DNA of 64,000 nt, taken from NCBI GenBank assembly GCA_964615765.1, contig CAZTQN010000012.1:33018-97017 (forward strand). Reading direction: 5' to 3'. The position numbers and the translations under genes were made by a program. This DNA is from CAZTQN01 sp964615765. GTDB taxonomy: Bacteria; Planctomycetota; Phycisphaerae; Phycisphaerales; UBA1924. The notes under the pieces are model-generated. The model was not told where the DNA came from. It did not search any database and was given only the letters and a program-made list of their open reading frames with translations. Shown here piece after piece: positions 9,777 to 17,853 of this stretch. Position 1 is the first letter of the stretch; each line of letters opens with the position of its first letter.

Positions 9777-9960
9777 GGGATCGCCTCCGATGCGATAAAG
9801 CGGGATGGGTGTTCGCGCCGGCGGGAGTGGCCCGGCGGGCGCGGAGAATTGTACCGGCGAGCGGCCGGTTCGATGCCCCCGGAGGGGTGAACGTGCCGTG
9901 CGGGACGGGATGCGGTGAGGGCGCGGGGGCGGGCCGGCGTGAAGGCCGGGTGGGGGATCG

Positions 9961-10545
9961 TCAGCCTTCGATCTTGCCGAGCTGCCATTCTTCGATTTCG
10001 ATCGGGGCCTGACGCCCGAAGATGGTGACCAGAACGCGGACGAGGCCCTTCTCCGGGAGGAGTTCGTCGACGGTGCCTTCGTAGTTCTGGAATGGGCCTT
10101 CCTTGATCAGGACGTGTTCGCCCTTGCTGAAGACGAGCTTAATCGTGGGCTCTTCCTCGGGCTTGCGGCTGTCCTGATGGAGCTTCTCGATCTCGTGCTC
10201 TTTCATGGGCGTCGGGCGCCCGGCGGTGCCGACGAAGTCCCCCACGCCGGTGGTCTCCTTGATGAGGAAGAAGACATCCTGGGGGATGCGTCCGTCGGGC
10301 TCGAGGCGCATTTCGACGAAGACGTACCCGGGGTACATCTTGGTCTCGACGATCTTCTGCTTGCCGCCCTTGATGGTCTTGGTCTTCTCGGTGGGGACGA
10401 GGATGCGTCCGACCAGGTGCTCCATCTTTTCGATCTGGACCTTGCGGAGGAGGGTTTCGCGCACGTAGGACTCCTTGTTGGAGGCCACGCGCAGCGTGAA
10501 CCAGTTCATTCCTTCCCGCGTGATCGGCTCGACTTCTTGGGGCAT
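9961..10545 (-). CDS. nusG: Transcription termination/antitermination factor NusG
   Basis: 194 residues, the usual NusG size. The N-terminal NGN domain is clear (NWFTLRVASNKESYVRETLL ... MYPGYVFVEM ... TTGVGDFVG) and the C-terminal KOW domain begins at about residue 139 (FSKGEHVLIKEGPFQNYEGT). NusG binds the RNA polymerase clamp and links it to Rho or ribosomal protein S10. It starts at an ATG with TAGGAACC upstream. It is the last gene of the tRNA-Thr-tuf-rpmG-tRNA-Trp-secE-nusG cluster; a 235-bp space separates it from secE. The next gene downstream is the AsmA-like gene and not rplK, so the common nusG-rplK-rplA linkage is broken here. Confidence 0.97.
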   Translation of the reverse strand: MPQEVEPITREGMNWFTLRVASNKESYVRETLLRKVQIEKMEHLVGRILVPTEKTKTIKGGKQKIVETKMYPGYVFVEMRLEPDGRIPQDVFFLIKETTGVGDFVGTAGRPTPMKEHEIEKLHQDSRKPEEEPTIKLVFSKGEHVLIKEGPFQNYEGTVDELLPEKGLVRVLVTIFGRQAPIEIEEWQLGKIEG

Positions 10546-10780
10546 GACCGGTTCCTATTCCTATTCAACGTCGGGCGGCGGGCCGCCAGAGCGGACGCGC
10601 GCGGCCCATGAGGACCACAGAGAAACGAACGGGCGACGCACGCCGATGACCCGGGCCCCCGTTGATGGAGGGGGCGGAGGGTGCTGACGCGCCCGGACCC
10701 AGCCGTCCCGCCAACCGCCCGCGATGGATCCACGCTGCGGGATCCGGACGGATCGAGGCCGGGGCGGCGGGCCGCCGACT

Positions 10781-11527
10781 TCAGGCCGCCAGCACGCCGA
10801 TGGCCTGGAAGAAGGCCTTGAAGGCTATGTCGACGGTGAACAGGGCGGCGGCGATGAAGAAGGCGGCGAAGATGACGACCCACGTCGAGGAGATGATGTC
10901 CTTGCGGGTCGACCAGTTGACCTTTTTCATCTCCATGTCGGTGGAGATGAGGAACTCGACGGAGGACGGGCGGACGGCGCAGAAGTAGTACGCGATGATG
11001 AACCCGATGATGATCGTGAGCGCGGAGGCGGACCCGCCCAGCAGCTCGGGCCCGACGCTCGGCTGGCCCGTCACGCGGCCCTGCACGGGGATCGCGACGT
11101 CCGCCAGGCGGAGCGAGCGGGTGTCGCCGGCGTTGTAGTCGGTGCGGGGGGCGGAGGGGGCGGCGCCGGCGGGGGCGGGCGCTGGCTTCATTGTGAGGCC
11201 GCCCAGCACGACCGAGCGGGAGGCCGGGTCGAACGAGCGGACGGTGCCGGTGCCGAGTTCGGTGGGTTCGCGGCGGCCGCGTTCCGGCTCGCCCAAGAGC
11301 GTGACGGTCTGACCGGCGGCGGGGTTGACGACGGCGGCGGAGGCGCCGGGGGCGGCCTGCGGCGTGCCGAGGGTCATCGTCCACGCGGTCCGCGGGAGAC
11401 GCTCGGAGACGACCGTCATCTGCTTGTACAACCAGGCGGCGGTGGCGAGGGTGACGATGCCGATCACCGTCGCCGTCATGACGCGCGTCCAGTAGCCTTG
11501 CCCGGACTTGTGAATGCCGATGTCCAT
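10781..11527 (-). CDS. secE: Preprotein translocase subunit SecE with large loop insertion
   Basis: 248 residues from the ATG at 11527. The frame stays open further upstream into the tRNA-Trp gene, so no earlier start is credible. The C-terminal part is typical SecE: amphipathic helix and conserved segment EMKKVNWSTRKDII (about 199-212), then the essential transmembrane helix (about 212-234). Two more helices occur at about 16-35 and 165-184. In the three-helix E. coli type only a short loop joins the first two helices; here about 130 residues intervene (36-164), including a beta-rich stretch (QTVTLLGEP ... GTGTVRSFDPASRSVVLGG) and a Pro/Ala linker. With standard topology this loop lies in the periplasm. 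It sits between tRNA-Trp and nusG, as in many bacteria. Confidence 0.93.
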   Translation of the reverse strand: MDIGIHKSGQGYWTRVMTATVIGIVTLATAAWLYKQMTVVSERLPRTAWTMTLGTPQAAPGASAAVVNPAAGQTVTLLGEPERGRREPTELGTGTVRSFDPASRSVVLGGLTMKPAPAPAGAAPSAPRTDYNAGDTRSLRLADVAIPVQGRVTGQPSVGPELLGGSASALTIIIGFIIAYYFCAVRPSSVEFLISTDMEMKKVNWSTRKDIISSTWVVIFAAFFIAAALFTVDIAFKAFFQAIGVLAA

Positions 11528-11575
11528 GCTGCGCCTAGTGCGAGGGAGAGCGGCCGAGCCGCTGGAGGGGGGAAA

Positions 11576-11648
11576 CACGCCGGGAGGGACTTGAACCCGC
11601 AACCTGCGGATTTGGAATCCGCTGCTCTACCAATTGAGCTACCGGCGT
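11576..11648 (-). tRNA. tRNA-Trp (CCA anticodon)
   Basis: Read on the minus strand, the 7-bp acceptor stem ACGCCGG pairs with CCGGCGT (11642-11648 with 11577-11583). D-arm AGCTCAATTGGTAGAGC, anticodon stem GCGGA/TCCGC with loop TTCCAAA giving anticodon CCA, and T-loop GTTCAAGTC are all present. The discriminator base is G, normal for tRNA-Trp. CCA is not encoded. It lies between rpmG and secE. Confidence 0.96.
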
Positions 11649-11653
11649 AGGGG

Positions 11654-11734
11654 AAGGGCCGAGGGGATAGGGCCGAGGGCCGAGGGGAAGATGAAAGGGA
11701 AAGGGCCGAGGGGGTAGGGCCGAGGGCCGAGGGG
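11654..11734. repeat. 34-nt GGGCCGAGGG-type repeat, two copies
   Basis: Two close copies of a 34-nt unit built from GGGCCGAGG blocks lie at 11654-11687 and 11701-11734; a third copy, one mismatch from the first, is at 26136-26169. The opposite-sense version (ggccctcggcccttc) at about 11798-11815 could fold back on these copies, giving a large potential hairpin between rpmG and tRNA-Trp. Confidence 0.75.
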
Positions 11735-11820
11735 GAACCGAAGAAGGTCGAGGGAGCGGGTCGGAGGTTCGAGTGGTTCGCACTCGGCCCTTGGCCCTGG
11801 GCCCTCGGCCCTTCTGAAAC

Positions 11821-12006
11821 TTACTTCCGCTTGACCTTGTGCAGCGTGTGCTTGCGCAGGCGGGGGGAGTACTTCTTGAAGCCTTCCTTGAGTTTCTCAG
11901 CGACGCCGCCCTTGACGTTGATCTCGGTGCGGTAGTTGAGGTCGCCGGTCTCGCTGCACTGCAGCCAGACGTACTCGCGGGCGGCGGCTTTGCCTTTCTT
12001 AGCCAT
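11821..12006 (-). CDS. rpmG: 50S ribosomal protein L33, cysteine-poor form
   Basis: 61 residues. The conserved L33 core is present (REYVWLQCSETGDLNYRT and the C-terminal PRLRKHTLHKVKRK). Only one cysteine remains; the two CxxC pairs of zinc-binding L33 are absent (the second is replaced by SPRLRK). It is therefore the C-minus, zinc-independent type. ATG start with AAAGGA upstream. It lies between tuf and tRNA-Trp, a common bacterial position for rpmG. Confidence 0.95.
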   Translation of the reverse strand: MAKKGKAAAREYVWLQCSETGDLNYRTEINVKGGVAEKLKEGFKKYSPRLRKHTLHKVKRK

Positions 12007-12114
12007 GACGGACGTTCCTTTGTTCGAAAAGCCGGCCCGCCGGGGGTGACCGACGGGCCAGTGGGGGTTCGATCGTATTCCCGCGTCGGTGTGCGGGGGC
12101 GGGGGGTCGGGCGA

Positions 12115-13317
<1,203 letters not shown>

Positions 13318-13677
13318 GACGACCAACCTCCTATTCGCCGCCCCGCGCGGTCCGTCAACCGACGGCGGCGGGGCGAGAGGGGCGATTTGTTGAGCCCCGC
13401 TTGAGCCAGAGATGTCGGCACGACCCGGGACGCCGCGCGTCCCCGCCCATGCCCGCGGACACCAACCCGGTGCCCGCTTCCCGATGCACGCCCCCGCCGA
13501 CAGACGGTTCGTCGGCGGGTGTGAAACCTATCCGGCCCCGATCGGCGCGTTGCCTGGACCGACGCGAAGCGTCAGCCCCTGCAGTGCGCCGGCCGATGCC
13601 GGGCGGGCATCATTGGCTCCCCGAGGGCAAAAGCCAAGGGGGCAGCGCCAACGGACCACGCGGCACAGGGGCGGAAC
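13318..13677. other. Gap between tRNA-Thr and tuf
   Basis: 360 bases without a credible gene. Apart from the tuf ribosome-binding site at 13327-13332, no promoter or clear terminator was recognised, so tuf may be co-transcribed with tRNA-Thr through this long leader. Confidence 0.4.
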
Positions 13678-13749
13678 AGCCGCTAGCGGGATTTGAACCC
13701 GCGACCTCACCCTTACCAAGGGTGCGCTCTACCACTGAGCTACAGCGGC
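13678..13749 (-). tRNA. tRNA-Thr (GGT anticodon)
   Basis: On the minus strand the acceptor stem GCCGCTG pairs with TAGCGGC (one G:U). D-arm AGCTCAGTGGTAGAGC, anticodon stem CACCC/GGGTG with loop TTGGTAA giving anticodon GGT, and T-loop GGTTCAAATCC are seen. CCA is not encoded. It lies upstream of tuf, matching the tRNA-Thr-tuf linkage of many bacteria. Confidence 0.96.
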
Positions 13750-13784
13750 GACATCGGCCGGGCCGGAACCCGGTCGCCGGGTCC

Positions 13785-13812
13785 ATGGTAGGACCCGGAA
13801 AGGACCGGTCAA
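13785..13812 (-). promoter_or_regulatory. Candidate sigma-70 promoter for tRNA-Thr-tuf cluster
   Basis: On the minus strand TTGACC (13807-13812) and TACCAT (13785-13790) are separated by 16 bases, 35 bases upstream of the tRNA-Thr 5' end. The match is five of six and four of six to consensus. Confidence 0.55.
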
Positions 13813-13900
13813 TCGGACTGTGCGACCGCCCGACTTGGGGCGGCGGAGCGTCCGAAACGACGGAAATCGCCCCGGCAGGACCGAGAATTCCGACAGCGCG

Positions 13901-13929
13901 TTGACAAAGTCTAAACCTTCCGGCACACT
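13901..13929 (+). promoter_or_regulatory. Candidate promoter of first dockerin gene
   Basis: A perfect -35 box TTGACA (13901-13906) is followed after exactly 17 bases by CACACT (13924-13929). The same layout (TTGACA, 17 bases, CAGACT) lies at the same distance upstream of the paralogue at 17854, which supports CANACT as the -10 box. Confidence 0.65.
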
Positions 13930-14136
13930 CGAACTCGGTGGTTCCCGGGAGGGAGAGGCGTCCGTGGCGGGCGTCGACCCGAGGATTCACCCCGTCATCA
14001 GACGCGTTCTGAAGGGCCATTCGTGCCCAGGTCTGAAGGGCGGCCGATCGCACGTCGAGAGCGGGACCCTGCCTCCGCAGGTGCTTCGCTGGGCGGCGGC
14101 GAACGGATGCACATTCAGGAAAAAGGTGGTGTGGCG
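13930..14136 (+). promoter_or_regulatory. Conserved ~207-nt leader of dockerin gene (copy 1)
   Basis: This 5' leader is similar to the leader at 17645-17853 in several blocks: GGAGAGGCGTCCGTGGCGGG, then GTCATCAGA, GTCTGAAGG and CGGCCGATCGCACG, ending with AAAAAGGTGGT before the ATG. A one-base indel after CGACCCGAGGA breaks any shared reading frame, so conservation is at the DNA or RNA level. It may be a structured leader; no known riboswitch class was recognised. Confidence 0.5.
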
Positions 14137-17100
14137 ATGTTGAATCCCAAGGTATCCCGCGGCCTGATGGCCGCCCTGCTGTGCTGTACGGGCACGGCGG
14201 TGACGGCGCTGGCCCAGCCGGCGAACAACGCGTGCGGCGCCAACACGGCGTCATTCACGATCCCCGGCGGCGGCGGCATCGTCAGCCAGACGACGACCGA
14301 CACCACGGGCTGGACCCGTGACACGACCGGCGTCTGCACCGGCTCGACGGGCGCCGACGTGTACTGGTACTTCACCCCCAACGCGGCCGGGCCGTGGCAG
14401 ATCGACACCTGCACCAACCCCTCGTTCGACTCGGTGCTGTCGATCCACAACAACGTCTGCCCGGTGGGCACCGGCAACTACGCCAACGGGCTGGCCGGCA
14501 CGGTCGCCTGCGGCGACGACAACTGCGGGTCCTCGTCGCGCATCACGGTGACGCTGACGGCGGGCAACACGTACATCATCCGCGTCGGGCGCTTCAGCGG
14601 GACCGCCGCCGCCGCCTACACGCTCACGGTCGCCAACGTCGGCGCGCCGGGCGCGTGCTGCACCGCGGGCGTGTGCACGATCACCAACGGGGCCGCCTCG
14701 TGCACCGCGCCGGGCACCTTCCAGGGCGCGGGCTCGACCTGCTCGCCCAACCCCTGCCCCCAGCCCCCGGCCAACGACCTGTGCGCGAACGCGACGGTCT
14801 TCTCCGGCACGGGCTTCACGGTGACGGGCAACAACAACCAGGCCACCAATGACGGGTGGGCGAACATCACGGGCGGGACGTTCGGCTGTGCGCCGGGCAA
14901 CACGTTGACCACCCCGGCCAGCCGGGCCGACCTGTGGTATCAGTTCACCCCCAGCGTCACCAACAACTACAACCTCGCGATGTGCAGCTCGACGCCGTCG
15001 TGGGACTCGGTGCTGTCGGTGCACACGGCCTGCCCGGGCGCCGGCGTCAGCAACACGCTGGCCTGCAACGACGACGGCACCTGCGCCACGGGCGTCGGCC
15101 TGTCGGCGATCACCGGTCTGAACCTGACCAGCGGCGTGCCGGTCTGGATCCGCGTGGCCCGCTTCGGCGCTACCGGCACCCAGAACGACAACTTCACCCT
15201 CACCGTCACCAGCGATCCGCTGGGCGCCTGCTGCTCGACGGCGGGCGTGTGCAGCCTGCTCACCAGCGCTGCCTGCACCTCCTCCGGCGGCACCTACGCC
15301 GGCGACGGCACCACCTGCGCCACGACGGTCTGCACCGGCGCCTGCTGCAACGTGACCACCGGCGCGTGCACCGCGACCGGGCCCGCGGCCTGCGTCTCCC
15401 CCGACGTGTTCCAGGGCGTCAGCACGGTCTGCTCGCCCAACCCCTGCCCGCAGCCCCCGCCCCCGGCCAACGACGAGTGCTCCGGCGCGCTGGTCGCCAC
15501 CCTGGGCACCACCTCCGGCACCAACGCCCAGGCCACGACCGACAGCTCGGCGTCGTGCCAGTCCTCCTCCAACAAGGACGTGTGGTACACCTTCACCGCG
15601 ACGACCGCGGGCTCCTACCAGTTCGACACCGAAGGCAGCGTCCAGACCGACACCGTCCTCAGCCTGCTCGACGGCTGCGGCGGCACGGAACTGGCCTGCG
15701 ATGACGACGGCGGCACCGGCCTCTTGTCCAGCCTCGTGTTCAGCATGACGGCGAACCAGACGGTCACGATCCGCCTGGCCTCGTTCGGCACCACCCCCGC
15801 GGGCGGCGTGTTCAACCTGAACATCGCCTCCGTCGTTGCCGGCGCCTGCTGCAACGACACCACCGGCGTGTGCACCACCGTCGTCGGCGGCATCTGCCCG
15901 ACCGGCGCGACCTACCAGGGCGACAACACGACCTGCGCTCCCAGCCCGTGCCCGCCTTCCGGCTCGTGCTGCAACATCGCCACCGGCGCCTGCTCGCTGA
16001 CCGTCGAGTCGCTCTGCGGCGTCGGCAGCACGTGGACCCTCGGCGGCATCTGCACGCCGAACCCCTGCCCGCAGCCCCCGCCCCCGGCCAACGACGAGTG
16101 CACCTCGGCGGTGGTCCTCACGGTCGGCAACCCGTCCAACGGCACCATCACCAACTCCACCGGCACGGACATCTCGACCTGCTCGGGCTCGTCGATCGAC
16201 GTGTGGTTCTCCATCACCCCGGCGGCCGGCTTCTACACCGTGACCTCGACGCCCAGCTCCGCGTCCGATGACGCGACGGCCCTGGCGGTCTACACGAGCT
16301 GCCCGCCCGCCGCGGACAGCGACATCGCCTGCTCGGCTCAGCCGGGCCTCGGCGCCACCAACACGGTGCTGTTCAACGCGGACGGCACGACGACGTACTA
16401 CATCCGGGCCGCCGGCTTCGCCGGTGACATCGGCGCGTTCTCGATCCAGGTGAACTCGACGATCGCCGGGGCGTGCTGCGCCGCGTCGGGCGCCTGCACC
16501 ATCACGTCCTCGACCGGGTGCACCGCGGGCGTCTTCCAGGGCGACAACACCACCTGCACGCCCAACAACTGCCCGCAGCCCCAGCCCCCGACCAACGACA
16601 CCTGCGCCACGGCGATCGTGGTGAACGGGACCGCGTCGGGCAACATCACCACGCTGGTCGCCCTGAACGAGAACGACGAGCCCGTCGGCACGTGCAACAG
16701 CACCGCCGCCGTCGGCCTCGACAACTCGATCTGGTTCACCTTCACCCCGGGCAGCGCCGGCACCCTGGCCGGCACGATCGACATGGACTACGACGGGATC
16801 GCCGTGCTCTACAGCGGCGGCTGCGGCCTTGCCAACCTGACCGAACTGGCCTGCTGGGACCTGGAACCGATGGACCTGTCCACCCCGGACGAAGGCTCCT
16901 CGGCCCTCACCCCCGGCGTGACCTACTTCCTGGCGATCGGTGACTGGGGCTCCTCCGACGGCGGCGGCCCGACGAGCTACACCATCACCGTCCCCGCGGC
17001 GAGCACCGGCCGCTGCTGCATCGGCGCCCGCTGCGCCATCGTGGCTCCGGCTCAGTGCGTCGCCTCCGGCACCGCTCAGGCCGTGTTCACCGCCTCGGCG

Positions 17101-17313
17101 ACCGACTGCAACGCTTCCGGCGTCAACACCGCCCCCTGCTGCTTCGCCGACTACAACAAGGCCGGCGGCGTCACCGTCCAGGACATCTTCGACTTCCTCA
17201 CCGACTACTTCACCGGCAGCGTCAACGCCAACGTCGGCGGTGACGGCACCACCCTCCCCACCGTCCAGGACATCTTCGACTACCTGACGGCCTACTTCGC
17301 CGGCGGCTGCTAA
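14137..17313 (+). CDS. Exported multidomain Cys-rich protein with GC-type dockerin
   Basis: 1058 residues from the ATG at 14137 (AAGGTGG eight bases upstream); the signal peptide MLNPKVSRGLMAALLCC ... TALAQ is nearly the same as that of the next gene. The body is five repeats of a ~130-residue beta-sandwich (start A-N-D-x-C, middle D-V-W-Y-x-F-T, D-S-V-L-S-x-H, E-L-A-C-D-D-D-G-G-T-G) separated by six-cysteine modules of about 35 residues, starting GACC and ending CxPNPCPQP; seven modules in all. The C-terminal dockerin has two VQDIFD helices and ends in GGC. No catalytic motif is seen, so it is probably structural or adhesive and extracellular. The last part (from 17007) is identical in DNA to the downstream paralogue, pointing to duplication or gene conversion. 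Confidence 0.85.
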   Translation: MLNPKVSRGLMAALLCCTGTAVTALAQPANNACGANTASFTIPGGGGIVSQTTTDTTGWTRDTTGVCTGSTGADVYWYFTPNAAGPWQIDTCTNPSFDSVLSIHNNVCPVGTGNYANGLAGTVACGDDNCGSSSRITVTLTAGNTYIIRVGRFSGTAAAAYTLTVANVGAPGACCTAGVCTITNGAASCTAPGTFQGAGSTCSPNPCPQPPANDLCANATVFSGTGFTVTGNNNQATNDGWANITGGTFGCAPGNTLTTPASRADLWYQFTPSVTNNYNLAMCSSTPSWDSVLSVHTACPGAGVSNTLACNDDGTCATGVGLSAITGLNLTSGVPVWIRVARFGATGTQNDNFTLTVTSDPLGACCSTAGVCSLLTSAACTSSGGTYAGDGTTCATTVCTGACCNVTTGACTATGPAACVSPDVFQGVSTVCSPNPCPQPPPPANDECSGALVATLGTTSGTNAQATTDSSASCQSSSNKDVWYTFTATTAGSYQFDTEGSVQTDTVLSLLDGCGGTELACDDDGGTGLLSSLVFSMTANQTVTIRLASFGTTPAGGVFNLNIASVVAGACCNDTTGVCTTVVGGICPTGATYQGDNTTCAPSPCPPSGSCCNIATGACSLTVESLCGVGSTWTLGGICTPNPCPQPPPPANDECTSAVVLTVGNPSNGTITNSTGTDISTCSGSSIDVWFSITPAAGFYTVTSTPSSASDDATALAVYTSCPPAADSDIACSAQPGLGATNTVLFNADGTTTYYIRAAGFAGDIGAFSIQVNSTIAGACCAASGACTITSSTGCTAGVFQGDNTTCTPNNCPQPQPPTNDTCATAIVVNGTASGNITTLVALNENDEPVGTCNSTAAVGLDNSIWFTFTPGSAGTLAGTIDMDYDGIAVLYSGGCGLANLTELACWDLEPMDLSTPDEGSSALTPGVTYFLAIGDWGSSDGGGPTSYTITVPAASTGRCCIGARCAIVAPAQCVASGTAQAVFTASATDCNASGVNTAPCCFADYNKAGGVTVQDIFDFLTDYFTGSVNANVGGDGTTLPTVQDIFDYLTAYFAGGC

Positions 17314-17458
17314 GCCCCCGGGCAACGCGGAGCCCGCTCCTTCCCAAGGCTCCGATCACTTCCCCACGCTTCTTGCCGGAGCCCCGTCCATCGGACGGGG
17401 CTCCGTCTTTTTTGCACGCTCCGTTCCCGGCGATGGCTCGGTCACTCCGCCCGGGCTC
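17007..17458 (+). repeat. 452-bp identical repeat, copy 1
   Basis: Bases 17007-17458 match 20100-20551 without a difference by eye (offset 3093). The repeat covers the last six-cysteine module, the complete dockerin, the stop codon, the hairpin terminator and about 45 further bases. Sequence on both sides diverges abruptly. Confidence 0.92.
17377..17413 (+). terminator. Strong Rho-independent terminator
   Basis: A perfect 13-bp stem (17377-17389 with 17393-17405) with a 3-nt loop is followed by TCTTTTTT. It lies inside the 452-bp repeat. Confidence 0.92.
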
Positions 17459-17615
17459 GCGCACGCCCGCGGCGCTGTGGAAGTTCTCGGACAACGCGCA
17501 CCGGTCACACACGAGGACAGCGGCATCAGGCTGCGACGATGGCGCGGCGCAGAGCGGACAATCGTCCAAAAGCGCTGGAGATTGAGCGGGGAATGCAGAG
17601 AGTTCTGCGATCGCG

Positions 17616-17644
17616 TTGACAACCAGGCAACCTGCCGACAGACT
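17616..17644 (+). promoter_or_regulatory. Candidate promoter of second dockerin gene
   Basis: TTGACA (17616-17621), 17-base spacer, CAGACT (17639-17644): same design and same distance from the start codon as the promoter at 13901. Confidence 0.65.
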
Positions 17645-17853
17645 CCACGCCGTCGTTCTTGGGAAGGAGAGGCGTCCGTGGCGGGCGTCGACCCGAGGAC
17701 TTCACTCCGTCATCAGATGCTTTCTGAAGGCCAGTTCGTGCCGAGGTCTGAAGGACGGCCGATCGCACGCCGGGCGCGGGACACTGCGAAGGCAGGTCCG
17801 CCGCGTTCGACGACGAGCGGGTGGACACTCTGTTCAAAAAAGGTGGTCTGTCG
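17645..17853 (+). promoter_or_regulatory. Conserved ~209-nt leader of dockerin gene (copy 2)
   Basis: Counterpart of the leader at 13930-14136, with the same blocks in the same order and the same AAAAAGGTGGT ribosome-binding region. The differences include small indels, so it does not encode a conserved peptide. Confidence 0.5.

Noticed and set aside
11528..11602. Longer SecE start overlapping tRNA-Trp
   Set aside because: The extra codons translate tRNA sequence and its flank; the ATG at 11527 starts a sensible protein.
13930..14136. Leader peptide in the conserved leader, from the GTG in GGCGTCCGTGGCGGG
   Set aside because: The two paralogous leaders differ by a frame-breaking indel, so no common peptide exists.
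14251..17325. 1024-codon minus-strand open frame opposite the first dockerin gene
   Set aside because: Gly/Arg/Ala-rich shadow; the plus strand has signal peptide, domains, dockerin and terminator.
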